DNA of 64,000 nt from an uncultured Rhodospirillales bacterium (GTDB lineage Bacteria; Pseudomonadota; Alphaproteobacteria; Acetobacterales; Acetobacteraceae): contig CAIYMY010000194.1 of NCBI GenBank assembly GCA_903927465.1, forward strand, positions 23,793-87,792, written 5' to 3'. Made by a program: the position numbers and the translations under genes. Below, one piece after another: positions 19,426 through 28,334 of this stretch. Positions within the stretch are counted from its first letter, which is position 1. Each line of letters opens with the position of its first letter. Below the pieces are notes generated by a model. The model worked only from the letters and a program-made list of their open reading frames with translations, made no database searches and was not told where the DNA came from.

Positions 19426-20814
19426 ATGTCCGATATCGCTATTGAAGCCGGCTTAATGAATCGTGCCATGCAGCGCGTGGCTTCCCTCTGGCGCGATCTG
19501 GCCAGCGTGGTGCAGCGCAGCCCCGCCGCTTCCAATGATTTTGCCGAAGAATTTCGCGAATGCCTGCAAGCGCGCGGTGGTGAGGTTTCCGCGCGCAACC
19601 GTGCGGCAGCGCTCGCTGTGCGCTACCGTGGCTTGGATGAGGCCGGCAAGCTTGGTTTCCTCCGCGCCTTGGCCGGTTTTGATTCCGATGCGGCAGCGGT
19701 GACGCGCGCCATTGAAAAACTGAGCGCCGCGCCGGATGCGGCGGTGCGCGCCATTGCCTTGGCGGGGCTGCGCCGCGCTTTGGAACCGCCGCGCCTGAAG
19801 CTGCTGACGGCCTTTGCCGCCATTCCGGATGGGGTGAAATTCCTGGTCGAAATGCGCGCGGAATTGCTGCGCCTCAAGGATGATGAACCGCCCTTGCAGG
19901 CTTTGGAGACTGACCTGAAAGGCCTGCTCGCTTCCTGGTTCGATCTTGGCTTTCTGGAATTGCGCGCGATTGACTGGAAATCGCCCGCCGCTTTGCTTGA
20001 AAAGCTGGTGCAATATGAAGCGGTGCATCGCATCCGCACCTGGCGCGATTTGCGCAATCGGCTTGATTCAGACCGGCGCTGCTACGCCTTCTTCCATCCG
20101 CGTATGCCAGATGAGCCTCTGATTTTTGTGGAAGTCGCCCTTGAACGCGGCATGGCGGCCAGCGTGCAAAAGCTGCTCGATGAAAAAGCGCCGTTGCAGG
20201 ATGCCGGGCAGGCGGATACGGCCGTATTCTATTCCATCAACAACTGCCAGCGCGGCTTGGATGGCATTTCCTTCGGCAATTTCCTGATCAAGCGCGTGGT
20301 GGAATTGCTCGCGGCCGAATTCCCCAAGCTGAAAACCTTTTGCACGCTTTCCCCAATGCCGGGCTTTCGCGCCTGGCTCGACAAAAGCCTTGCCAATAAG
20401 ACAGCGCTGCTGACGGCTGAGGAAGAAGCCGCACTTACTGCCGCCAATGGCGGCACGGCGCAGGATTGCGCCCGGCTGTTGGCGGACCGCGCCTGGCTCA
20501 AGCAGGAAGCGCTCTCCCGCGCCTTGGGGCCCATGCTGATCCGGCTGGGCGCGCAGTATCTGCTGAAGGAAGCGCCGGCCGGCAGGGCAGGGCGCGCGCT
20601 TGATCCCGTGGCCCATTTCCACCTTTCCAATGGCGCGCGCGTCGAAAGACTGAATTGGCGCGGCGATGTCTCGGAGAATGGTCTTCGCCAATCCTGCGGC
20701 CTGATGGTGAATTACCTTTATGATCCGGTGAGCATCGAAAATAATCACGAAGCCTATGTGGGGGATGGCCAGCGCGCGGCCTCGGGCGGGCTGAAGCGGC
20801 TCATCCGGGCATAA
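19426..20814 (+). CDS. Malonyl-CoA decarboxylase
   Basis: The 462-residue protein carries the malonyl-CoA decarboxylase core: FYSINNCQRGLDGISFGNFL, then CTLSPMPGFRAWL with the family's catalytic Ser, and PVAHFHLSNGARVERLNW with the catalytic His. The N-terminal helical domain is also present. It converts malonyl-CoA to acetyl-CoA and CO2 in the cytoplasm, either to use malonate or to remove malonyl-CoA that inhibits other enzymes. No mat malonate transport genes adjoin it. The next gene is a TPP enzyme 65 bases downstream. Confidence 0.92.
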   Translation: MSDIAIEAGLMNRAMQRVASLWRDLASVVQRSPAASNDFAEEFRECLQARGGEVSARNRAAALAVRYRGLDEAGKLGFLRALAGFDSDAAAVTRAIEKLSAAPDAAVRAIALAGLRRALEPPRLKLLTAFAAIPDGVKFLVEMRAELLRLKDDEPPLQALETDLKGLLASWFDLGFLELRAIDWKSPAALLEKLVQYEAVHRIRTWRDLRNRLDSDRRCYAFFHPRMPDEPLIFVEVALERGMAASVQKLLDEKAPLQDAGQADTAVFYSINNCQRGLDGISFGNFLIKRVVELLAAEFPKLKTFCTLSPMPGFRAWLDKSLANKTALLTAEEEAALTAANGGTAQDCARLLADRAWLKQEALSRALGPMLIRLGAQYLLKEAPAGRAGRALDPVAHFHLSNGARVERLNWRGDVSENGLRQSCGLMVNYLYDPVSIENNHEAYVGDGQRAASGGLKRLIRA

Positions 20815-20879
20815 AATCGCCTCTTTCGCCGGCAGGACCAAACCGCCATATTCAGCCCAACTTGTTGGGGGAATGGATC

Positions 20880-23264
20880 ATGACAGTGCAAGGCAAGGGC
20901 AAGGCCCGCCATTTGCCGGGTAGCGCCCGGCGGACGGAAATGCTGCATGCGCTGGAGAGTAAGCTGCTTTGGCTTTCCTCCTGGATGATCCATCACGCCA
21001 ATCATATCCGCCCCAATCGGGATGGGCTGAAGGTGGGCGGGCACCAAGCGTCTTGCGCTTCCTGTATTTCCATACTGACAGCGCTTTACTTCGATATTCT
21101 GAAACCAGCCGATCGCGTGGCGGTGAAGCCGCATGCGGGGCCGGTATTCCACGCCATCAATTACCTGCTTGGGCGGCAGCAACGGGACAAGCTGGAAACG
21201 CTGCGCCAATTCGGCGGCATCCAACCCTATCCGTCGCGCGTGAAGGACGGGTCTGAGGTTGATTTCTCCACCGGTTCGGTCGGGCTTGGTGTCGCGCTCG
21301 CTTCCTTCGGGTCGCTCGTCCAGGATTATGTGCATCTGCACCGCATGGCGCCTGAGGGTATTCCGCCTGGCCGCCATGTGGCCGTGGTGGGCGATGCCGA
21401 ATTGGATGAGGGCAATATCTACGAAGCCCTGTTGGAAGGCTGGAAGCACGATATCCGCAATGTCTGGTGGGTGGTGGATTACAACCGCCAATCGCTCGAT
21501 TCCGTTGTGCCGGACAGGCTTTTTGGCCGGATCGAAGGCCTGTTCCGCGACATGGGCTGGAATGTTGTCACGCTCAAATATGGCCGCAGGCTGGAAGCGG
21601 CCTTTGCGCGGCCCGATGGCGAACAACTGCGCCGCTGGATTGATGATTGCCCGAACAGCCTCTACGCCGCGTTGACCTTCCAGGGGGGTGCCGCCTGGCG
21701 CGCCGCCATCTTGGCCGAGCTTGGCCGCGTGGCCGGTATTCGCGCCATTATTGACCCTATGTCGGATGATGAGCTTTCCGCTTTGATGACCAATCTGGGT
21801 GGGCATGACATTGAAACCCTGACCGAGGCTTTCCGTGCCCAGGATGCCGCTGGCGATCAGCCTACTTGCTTCATTGCCTATACCATCAAGGGCATGGGCC
21901 TGCCTTTCGCCGGGCATAAGGACAACCACGCCGGGCTGATGACGAAGGAGCAGATGGAAGGCTTCCGCGCCGCCATGCGCATCCGCCCCGGCCATGAATG
22001 GGATGAATTCGAAGGGCTTGATGTGCCCGAGGAAGAATTGCGCGACTTCCTGGCCAGCATTGATTTCGCCAAGCCTCTGTCCCCCCAGGGCCGCGCCCTG
22101 CAATCGCCCGTGATCCATGTGCCGGACCGCTTCCCCACGCCGCGCGTGCCGGCGGGGCGCAAGCACTCCACCCAGGCCGCCTTTGGCGAGATTTTGGCTG
22201 AGATCGGGCGCGGGCAGGGGGAGAATGCGGAACTTGCCAAGCGCATCGTCACCACCAGCCCGGATGTGACGGTTTCCACCAATCTCGGGCCTTGGGTGAA
22301 CCGTCGCGGTATTTTTGACCGCCACAAGAAGAATGACGTGTTCCGCGATGCGAAGCTGGCCTCTGCCCAGCGCTGGGGCATGTCGCCGGAAGGTCAGCAT
22401 GTGGAATTGGGCATTGCGGAACAGAATTTGTTTCTGCTGCTAGCGGGGCTGGGCTTGGCGGATCGGCTTTACGGCGCCAGGCTTTTGCCGGTGGGGACAG
22501 TCTATGACCCCTTCGTCAATCGCGGCCTGGATGCGCTGATTTATGCCTGCTATCAGGATGCGCGGTTTCTTTTAGTTTCAACGCCTTCTGGCCTGACCTT
22601 GGCACCAGAAGGCGGCCAGCACCAAAGCGTGAATACGCCCTTGATCGGCATGGCGCAGGATAGGCTGGTTGCCTATGAACCCGCGCATGCGGATGAATTG
22701 GCGATCCTGATGCGCCACGCTTTTCATCATATGCAAAAGCCCGATGGCTCGGCCGTCTGGCTCCGGCTTTCCACACGCGGGCTGGAACAGCCCGAACGCA
22801 ATCTGGACCCGGCGGCGGTGATCGCCGGCGCGCATTGGGTGGTGCCGCCCGCACCCGGGGCGAGCTTTGCGCTGATCTATCAGGGCGCCTTGGCGCCGGA
22901 GGCCTTGGCCGCCTTCAACACCATTCGGGAAGACATCCCCGAAGCCGGACTTTTAGCCATCACCAGTCCGGACAAGCTGCATAGCGATTGGCTGGCCGCG
23001 CGGCGCAAGGCGCGGGCGGGTTTCGGCGCGCCGAGCTGGATTGAGAGCCTGCTGGCGCCGCTGGCCCCTGACGCTGCCATGGTGACAGTGCTGGATGGCC
23101 ACCCGGCTGCCCATGCCTGGCTTGGTTCTGTGCGCGGGCAGAAGGTGGTGCCGCTTGGCGTGGACCGCTTTGGCCAGGCCGGTGACATCCCCGACCTTTA
23201 CCGGGAATACGGGCTGGATGAGGCCGCCATTCTGGATGCCTGCGCCCAGGCTTTGGTTTCTTGA
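20880..23264 (+). CDS. Transketolase / AceE-like TPP-dependent enzyme
   Basis: From ATG 20880 (after GGGGGAA) the protein has 794 residues. The TPP-binding motif is GDAELDEGNIYEALLEGWKH through VVDYNRQSLD (about 171-207). The pyrimidine domain has HVELGIAEQNLFLLLAGLGLA and EGGQHQS, and the C-terminal domain resembles the homodimeric pyruvate dehydrogenase E1 (AceE) arrangement. It is longer than transketolase (about 660) and shorter than AceE (about 890). No E2 or E3 genes are near. The two-carbon or acyl substrate is unknown; a ketolase-like or stand-alone E1-like role is possible. Confidence 0.82.
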   Translation: MTVQGKGKARHLPGSARRTEMLHALESKLLWLSSWMIHHANHIRPNRDGLKVGGHQASCASCISILTALYFDILKPADRVAVKPHAGPVFHAINYLLGRQQRDKLETLRQFGGIQPYPSRVKDGSEVDFSTGSVGLGVALASFGSLVQDYVHLHRMAPEGIPPGRHVAVVGDAELDEGNIYEALLEGWKHDIRNVWWVVDYNRQSLDSVVPDRLFGRIEGLFRDMGWNVVTLKYGRRLEAAFARPDGEQLRRWIDDCPNSLYAALTFQGGAAWRAAILAELGRVAGIRAIIDPMSDDELSALMTNLGGHDIETLTEAFRAQDAAGDQPTCFIAYTIKGMGLPFAGHKDNHAGLMTKEQMEGFRAAMRIRPGHEWDEFEGLDVPEEELRDFLASIDFAKPLSPQGRALQSPVIHVPDRFPTPRVPAGRKHSTQAAFGEILAEIGRGQGENAELAKRIVTTSPDVTVSTNLGPWVNRRGIFDRHKKNDVFRDAKLASAQRWGMSPEGQHVELGIAEQNLFLLLAGLGLADRLYGARLLPVGTVYDPFVNRGLDALIYACYQDARFLLVSTPSGLTLAPEGGQHQSVNTPLIGMAQDRLVAYEPAHADELAILMRHAFHHMQKPDGSAVWLRLSTRGLEQPERNLDPAAVIAGAHWVVPPAPGASFALIYQGALAPEALAAFNTIREDIPEAGLLAITSPDKLHSDWLAARRKARAGFGAPSWIESLLAPLAPDAAMVTVLDGHPAAHAWLGSVRGQKVVPLGVDRFGQAGDIPDLYREYGLDEAAILDACAQALVS

Positions 23265-23348
23265 AGTCATTTTGAAATAACCTCACTTGGAAAGCGCCAA
23301 GGCATGGGCTAAAGCCCTGCCTCCGATCGCGGCGCGGCGCCGTTCGGC

Positions 23349-23433
23349 GCGGGCGTGGTGGAATTGGTAGACACGCCGGATTTAGGTTCCGGTGGCGCAA
23401 GCCTTGGGGGTTCGAGTCCCTTCGCCCGCACCA
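23349..23433 (+). tRNA. tRNA-Leu (anticodon UAG)
   Basis: GCGGGCG at the 5' end pairs with CGCCCGC before an encoded ACCA. The D arm (GGTGGAATTGGTAGACACGCC), the anticodon stem CCGGA/TCCGG with loop TTTAGGT, a class II variable arm (GGCGCAAGCCTTG) and the T arm (GGGTTCGAGTCCC) are all present. The anticodon TAG reads CUA and related leucine codons. It lies 52 bases upstream of the trigger factor. A weak promoter (TTGGAA-16-CTAAAG) can be drawn 40-60 bases upstream. Confidence 0.96.
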
Positions 23434-23485
23434 CCGGCGCCGCCGCGGCCTTTTGTTTCTCTAGCTTGGGATGGACGATCCTCCG

Positions 23486-25336
23486 ATGCAGGTTAATGAG
23501 CTCGCGCATGAAGGTTTGAAGCGCGCCTATTCCGTGACGCTTCCGGCGGGCGATATCGCCTCAAGCCGCGAAAAGCGCCTTTCAGAAATCGCCAAGACGG
23601 TTTCGCTGCCGGGCTTCCGCCCGGGCAAGGTGCCGCTTTCCATTGTGCGCCAGCGCTACGGCACTGCCGTGATGGGTGAAGTGCTGGAAGAATCCGTGGG
23701 CGAAGCCTCCCGCAAGGTGGTCAGCGATCGTGGCCTGAAGCCCGCGCTGCAGCCAAAGATCGAGGTGACCAGCTTCCCCGATGGTGGCGATCTTGAATTC
23801 CGCATGGAATTGGAAGTGCTGCCGGATGTGCCGATGCCCGATTTCTCCGGCATTGAACTGGAACGCATGCGCGCAGAGCCCGCGGATGCGGAAGTCCAGA
23901 AAATCCTGGAAACGCTCGCGACGCGCAATGGTGAATTGACCGATGTGAGCGATGCCCGCCCGGCTACAAAGGGTGAGGTGATGGTGTGCGATTTCGCTGG
24001 CTCTGTGGTGCCGGATTTGCTGACGAATGGCCCGGCCCTTGGTGCCGTGCCCGGCATCCCCGGCCAGGCGCCGCGCGGTTGGGAAATTGGGCTTTCGGGC
24101 GGCTTGATGTCCGAAATCGCTGCCGTCGGCACTGATGAGGCATTGCCCTATTTCGATCTTCGCGTGAGCGGCACTGCCAGCGAAGCCGGCTGGGTGCAGG
24201 TATTTCTGGAAGGCGCCAAGGGCATTGCCGTGGCGCCGGGCGCCACGCAAAGCCTGATGGTCAGCACAAAGGTGACCGGCGGCAGCCTGCCGGAAGGCAC
24301 TCAGGGCAAGCTTGGCTTCAATTTCTATAGCCTGGGCCAGGACAGCGTTGATTTCCTGGATATGCAGCGTGAGGGTTTTGATGTGACGGCCGGGCGCAGC
24401 ACGCTGGCCTTCACCTTCCCCAACCAGGCTGAAATTGGCGCCTGCCGGCCGTTCATTTATCTGCATGGCATGCCGGCGGGTGCGGCGGTGGAATTCACGC
24501 TGCGCATCGGCCCGGCGCGGTTGATTGCAGGCACCGAAGAACCCGCGCTGGCGCCTTTCGCCGGTGGGTCTGCGAACGACATGCCGATTGAAGTGGGCGG
24601 CCCTGGCTTCATCCCGGGCTTCACCGAACAGATGGAAGGGATGTCCGTGGGCGATAGCCGCGATATCCAAGTGGTCTTCCCGCTGGATTACGGTTCCGCC
24701 GAATTGGCGGGCAAGCGCGCGCTTTTCTCCATAACGGCGAAAAAGCTGCAACAGCGCGTCCCGCGCGCCATTGATGATGAATTGGCAAAGACCGTGGGCC
24801 AAGCCGATCTTGCCGGGCTTCAAGCCCAGGTGAAAGAAGGCTTGCAGCGCGAATATGATGGCATGTCGCGCATGCGGCTCAAGCGCGCGCTTCTGGACAA
24901 GCTCGCGGATCAGGCCAGCTTCCCCGTGCCGGAAGGCATGGTGGATAGTGAATTCAGCCAGATCTGGCAGCGTGTGGAAGCCGATTTGAAGGCTGGGCGC
25001 CTCGATTCGGATGATGCAGGCAAGGATGAGGCAACTTTGCGCGACGAATATCGCGGCATAGCACAGCGTCGCATCCGGCTTGGCCTGCTGCTGTCTGAAA
25101 TTGGGCGGACCAACAACATCCAGGTGACGCCGGATGAGCTGAGCGGCGCGCTGCGTCAGGAAGCCATGCGCTACCGCGGCCAGGAACAGCAGGTGATCGA
25201 ATTCTTCCGCAAGAATCCGGAAGCGATGGAAAACCTCCGCGCGCCGATTTTTGAGGAAAAGGTTGTCGATTTCATCCTGGAACTCGCCAAGGTGGCCGAG
25301 CGCCAGGTGAAGCCTGAGGAATTGTCTGAAGCCTAA
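23486..25336 (+). CDS. tig: Trigger factor with an unusual domain inserted in the FKBP module
   Basis: From ATG 23486 (MQVNELAHEGLKRAYSV) the protein has 616 residues, against a usual length of about 430-450. The N-terminal ribosome-binding domain has the signature GFRPGKVP (43-50). The PPIase domain begins normally (EVMVCDFAGSV, 164-174) and resumes at APFAGGSANDMPIEVGGPGFIPGF (from 356), and the C-terminal helical chaperone domain follows to the end. Residues about 175-354 are an extra block not expected in this family. The reading frame is intact across both junctions. The first ATG at 23471 is possible, but the second matches the family start. An intrinsic terminator follows. The usual clpP-clpX neighbours are absent. 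Confidence 0.93.
   Translation: MQVNELAHEGLKRAYSVTLPAGDIASSREKRLSEIAKTVSLPGFRPGKVPLSIVRQRYGTAVMGEVLEESVGEASRKVVSDRGLKPALQPKIEVTSFPDGGDLEFRMELEVLPDVPMPDFSGIELERMRAEPADAEVQKILETLATRNGELTDVSDARPATKGEVMVCDFAGSVVPDLLTNGPALGAVPGIPGQAPRGWEIGLSGGLMSEIAAVGTDEALPYFDLRVSGTASEAGWVQVFLEGAKGIAVAPGATQSLMVSTKVTGGSLPEGTQGKLGFNFYSLGQDSVDFLDMQREGFDVTAGRSTLAFTFPNQAEIGACRPFIYLHGMPAGAAVEFTLRIGPARLIAGTEEPALAPFAGGSANDMPIEVGGPGFIPGFTEQMEGMSVGDSRDIQVVFPLDYGSAELAGKRALFSITAKKLQQRVPRAIDDELAKTVGQADLAGLQAQVKEGLQREYDGMSRMRLKRALLDKLADQASFPVPEGMVDSEFSQIWQRVEADLKAGRLDSDDAGKDEATLRDEYRGIAQRRIRLGLLLSEIGRTNNIQVTPDELSGALRQEAMRYRGQEQQVIEFFRKNPEAMENLRAPIFEEKVVDFILELAKVAERQVKPEELSEA
24008..24547 (+). other. In-frame insertion of about 180 codons inside the trigger-factor PPIase domain
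   Basis: If residues 175-354 are removed, the flanks join to DFAGSV + LAPFAGGSANDMPIEV, which reads as a normal trigger-factor FKBP start. The insert is rich in beta-type patterns (YFDLRVSGTAS, WVQVFLEGAKG, STLAFTFPNQ, AAVEFTLRIGPARL) and in Gly, with almost no Lys-rich helix. From memory the pattern is like beta-sandwich domains of phage tail or carbohydrate-binding proteins; this is recognition by eye and not a search result. Base composition does not look different from the flanks. Confidence 0.8.
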
Positions 25337-25360
25337 GCCGGCACGCCGGAAAGGGCTGGA

Positions 25361-25391
25361 AAGGGCAGGGGGCAACCTCTGCCCTTTTTTT
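25361..25391 (+). terminator. Intrinsic terminator of tig
   Basis: AAGGGCAG and CTGCCCTT form a perfect 8-bp stem around a ten-base loop, immediately followed by a run of Ts. It lies 25 bases after the tig stop and separates tig from the liv operon. Confidence 0.85.
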
Positions 25392-25525
25392 GTTCGGTAG
25401 GGCCGGTGTCAATTTTTCCCGGGAATTGAAGGGGGTGGCTTGCAGGAAGGCCAAGCCTCGCATAGGAATGACTCAAAGAGGCGTCGCGGTATCAACCGCT
25501 GCATAAAAAGGGGGGCGTGGTTCGG

Positions 25526-26296
25526 GTGTCTGATACCATCCTTGAAACGGTAGGGCTTACCAAGGAATTCCGGGGCTTCGTCGCGGTAAGCGACGTGAAC
25601 CTGAATGTTCGTCGGGGTACTATCCATGGCTTGATCGGCCCGAATGGCGCCGGCAAGACCACTTGCTTTAATCTGCTGACGAAGTTCTTGCCGCCGACGC
25701 GTGGTGTCATTCGCTATGAAGGGCGCGACATCACGGGCATGAAGGCTGCCGAAGTGGCGCGCCTTGGCCTGGTGCGGAGCTTCCAGATTTCTGCGGTGTT
25801 CCCGCATCTGACGGTGATTGAGAATGTGCGCGTGGCGTTGCAACGCGCCCGTGGCGGTTCCTTCGATTTCTGGCGTTCCGATTCGGTCTTACGCAAATTC
25901 GATACGCGGGCCGAGGAATTGCTGGCCGATGTGGGCCTGACGGAATGGATGCATCTGACGGCTGGCGAATTGCCCTATGGCCGCAAGCGCGCCTTGGAAA
26001 TTGCGACCACGCTGGCGCTTGATCCCGTGATGATGCTGCTGGATGAACCAACCGCCGGCATGGCGCATGATGATGTGGAACGCGTGGTGGCGCTGGTGAA
26101 GCGCGTATCCGTGGGCCGCACCGTGCTGCTGGTGGAACACAATCTTCGCGTTGTGCAGGGGCTTTGCGATACCATCACCGTGCTCGCGCGCGGCAGTGTG
26201 CTGGCGGAAGGCGACTACGCCGCCGTGTCGCGCAACCCGGATGTGATTGCCGCCTATCTTGGTTCGGAAGCCCCGACGGAGGCCGCCCATGGCTGA
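25526..26296 (+). CDS. livG: Branched-chain amino-acid-type ABC transporter ATPase, LivG-like
   Basis: The protein is 256 residues from GTG 25526 (MSDTILETVGLTKEFRGFVAV). A GTG at 25517 is also possible, but the GGGGG ribosome site is better spaced for 25526. Walker A is GPNGAGKTT; the signature is the LivG-type LPYGRKRALEIATTLALDP, and Walker B is MMLLDEPTAGM. It powers uptake through LivH/LivM in the inner membrane. The 190 bases after tig contain the terminator and presumably the operon promoter. Its end overlaps the LivF start by 8 bases. Confidence 0.92.
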   Translation: MSDTILETVGLTKEFRGFVAVSDVNLNVRRGTIHGLIGPNGAGKTTCFNLLTKFLPPTRGVIRYEGRDITGMKAAEVARLGLVRSFQISAVFPHLTVIENVRVALQRARGGSFDFWRSDSVLRKFDTRAEELLADVGLTEWMHLTAGELPYGRKRALEIATTLALDPVMMLLDEPTAGMAHDDVERVVALVKRVSVGRTVLLVEHNLRVVQGLCDTITVLARGSVLAEGDYAAVSRNPDVIAAYLGSEAPTEAAHG

Positions 26297-27032
26297 TGTG
26301 ATGACAGCGCCCGCCGGCGCCAAGGCCAGCACTGGCGCGCTGATGGAACTGCGCGGGCTTGAGGCTTGGTATGGCGAAAGCCACGTATTGCACGGCGTGG
26401 ATATTGATATCCGCGAAGGCGAAGTGGTGACGTTGCTTGGGCGCAATGGCGCGGGCAAGACATCCACCTTGCGTTCCATCATGGGGCTGGTGCCGCGCCG
26501 CACCGGTTCGGTGAAGTATGATGGCAAGGAATTCGTGAATGCGCGTCCGGATGTGATTGCGCGTGCCGGCATTGCCTATTGCCCGGAGGAGCGTGGGATT
26601 TTCGCCTCGCTCGATGTCACGGAAAATCTGATGCTGCCGCCCATGGTGCGCCCGGGTGGGATGCCCTTGGATGAAATCTACACGCTATTTCCGAATTTGA
26701 AGGAACGCGCCCGCAGCCAAGGCACCAAGCTTTCGGGCGGTGAACAGCAGATGCTGGCGATTGCGCGGATTCTGCGCACCGGCGCGCGGTTGCTGCTGCT
26801 GGATGAGCCTTCGGAAGGCTTGGCGCCGGTGATTGTGCAGCAGATCGGGCGCACCATCCGCGAATTGAAGAAGCGCGGCTTTACCGTGCTGTTGGTGGAG
26901 CAGAATTTCCGCTTCGCGCAGACGGTCGCTGATCGGCATTACGTGATGGAACATGGCCGCGTGGTGGATATGGTCGCGAATGAAGACCTGAATGCCTCGC
27001 TTGATCGGTTGCATCAGTATCTTGGGGTTTAA
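26289..27032 (+). CDS. livF: Branched-chain amino-acid-type ABC transporter ATPase, LivF-like
   Basis: This ATPase has 247 residues from ATG 26289, with Walker A GRNGAGKTS, signature LSGGEQQMLAIARIL and Walker B LLLLDEPSEGLAPV, the standard LivF forms. The first 20 residues are a short extension (MADVMTAPAGAKAS). It forms the ATPase pair with LivG. The 8-base overlap with livG implies coupled translation. It is followed after 50 bases by the first of two binding-protein genes. Confidence 0.92.
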   Translation: MADVMTAPAGAKASTGALMELRGLEAWYGESHVLHGVDIDIREGEVVTLLGRNGAGKTSTLRSIMGLVPRRTGSVKYDGKEFVNARPDVIARAGIAYCPEERGIFASLDVTENLMLPPMVRPGGMPLDEIYTLFPNLKERARSQGTKLSGGEQQMLAIARILRTGARLLLLDEPSEGLAPVIVQQIGRTIRELKKRGFTVLLVEQNFRFAQTVADRHYVMEHGRVVDMVANEDLNASLDRLHQYLGV

Positions 27033-27082
27033 GCTTGGCTGCGCTGTTTGCCGGCGCGACAAACAAATTAGGGAGACAACAA

Positions 27083-28309
27083 ATGAGCCTTTCACGTCGG
27101 AATATCCTCGCAGGAGCAGCCGCCACCGGCGCGCTGCCACTCTCTCTCGCCCGCGCGCAGGCGGCGAATACCATTCGCATAGGTGTCATGACCGACATGT
27201 CGGGCACCTATCGCGACAATACGGGCCCGACCTCGGTCGCCGCTGCCCGTGAAGCCGCGGCGGAGTTTGGCGCAAGCCATGGCTTCCGGGTTGAAGTGAT
27301 TGAAGCCGATCACCAGAACCGCCCGGATGTCGGCGTGAACCTTGCCCGGCAATGGTATGACCAAGGTATGGACCTCATCCTTGATGTGCCGACTTCTTCC
27401 GTGGGCCTTGCTGTCTCGGGCGTCGCGCGCGAAAAGAACAAGTCTTATATTTGCGTGGGTTCTGCAACGGCTGACATGACCGGCGCGCAATGCAGCCCGA
27501 ATACCATCCATTGGGCCTATGATACCTTCATGCTGGCGCGTTCCACAGGCGGCGCCACAGTGCGCGCGGGTGGTGATACCTGGTTCTTTATCACGGCTGA
27601 CTATGCCTTTGGCCATGCTCTGGAGCGCGATACGGCAAACTTCGTGCGCAGTGCGGGCGGGCGTATTTTGGGGCAGGTGCGCACACCTTTCCCCGGTACC
27701 ACGGATTTTTCTGCCTTCCTGCTGCAGGCGCAAGCTTCGCGCGCCAAGGTGATTGGCTTTGCGAATGCCGGCGCCGATACGCAAAATTGCGTGAAGCAGG
27801 CGGCGGAATTCGGGCTGACGCGGCGCGGGATCAAGCTCGCTTCGCTGCTGCTTTTTGTGAATGACGTTCACGGCATGGGCCTGCAAGTGGCGCAGGGGCT
27901 GGTCTGCACCGAAAGCTTCTATTGGGACATGAACGACAAGACCCGCGCCTGGACCGAGCGTATGCTGCGGCGCGTGCCCACCAATTACCCGAACATGATC
28001 CATGCCGGCTGCTATTCCGGCGCGCTGCACTTCCTGAAGACGGTGGCGGCGATGGGCGTGCCGGCCGCCAAGGCTTCCGGCCTTGATGTGGTGAACCGCA
28101 TGAAGGCGCAGCCTTCGGATGATGATTTGTTCGGCAAGGCCACTATTCGCGCAGATGGCCGGCGCCTTATCCCCTCATACCTGTTTGAGGTGAAGACACC
28201 GGCGGAAAGCACGAAGCCATGGGATTATTACAAGCTTTTGCAAACCACAGCGGCTGAGGAAGCCTTCCGCCCGATCGGTGAAGGCGGCTGTTCCTTGGTG
28301 CGTTCGTGA
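27083..28309 (+). CDS. LivK-like periplasmic substrate-binding protein (first of tandem pair)
   Basis: The 408-residue protein has a Tat-like signal (SRRNILAGAAATGALPLSLARAQA) followed by the mature start ANTIRIGVMTDMSGTYRDNTG. Family features include ADHQNRPDVGVNLARQWYDQG and TADYAFGHALERDT. The start at 27083 follows GGGAGAC; the longer track start at 27035 is not needed. It captures the ligand for LivFGHM. It resembles the next gene closely, so the pair arose by duplication. The ligand could be an amino acid, an amide or an aromatic acid. Confidence 0.9.
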   Translation: MSLSRRNILAGAAATGALPLSLARAQAANTIRIGVMTDMSGTYRDNTGPTSVAAAREAAAEFGASHGFRVEVIEADHQNRPDVGVNLARQWYDQGMDLILDVPTSSVGLAVSGVAREKNKSYICVGSATADMTGAQCSPNTIHWAYDTFMLARSTGGATVRAGGDTWFFITADYAFGHALERDTANFVRSAGGRILGQVRTPFPGTTDFSAFLLQAQASRAKVIGFANAGADTQNCVKQAAEFGLTRRGIKLASLLLFVNDVHGMGLQVAQGLVCTESFYWDMNDKTRAWTERMLRRVPTNYPNMIHAGCYSGALHFLKTVAAMGVPAAKASGLDVVNRMKAQPSDDDLFGKATIRADGRRLIPSYLFEVKTPAESTKPWDYYKLLQTTAAEEAFRPIGEGGCSLVRS

Positions 28310-28334
28310 TTTAATCAAGCAAGGGGGAAGCGTC

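Noticed and set aside
20754-22400. 548-residue minus-strand frame opposite the TPP enzyme
   Set aside because: Shadow of a recognisable plus-strand gene, composition rich in His/Arg/Gly as expected from antisense of GC-rich codons.
23582-25375. 597-residue minus-strand frame opposite trigger factor
   Set aside because: It mirrors the tig gene in a GC-rich genome; the plus-strand product has clear family motifs and the minus frame has none.
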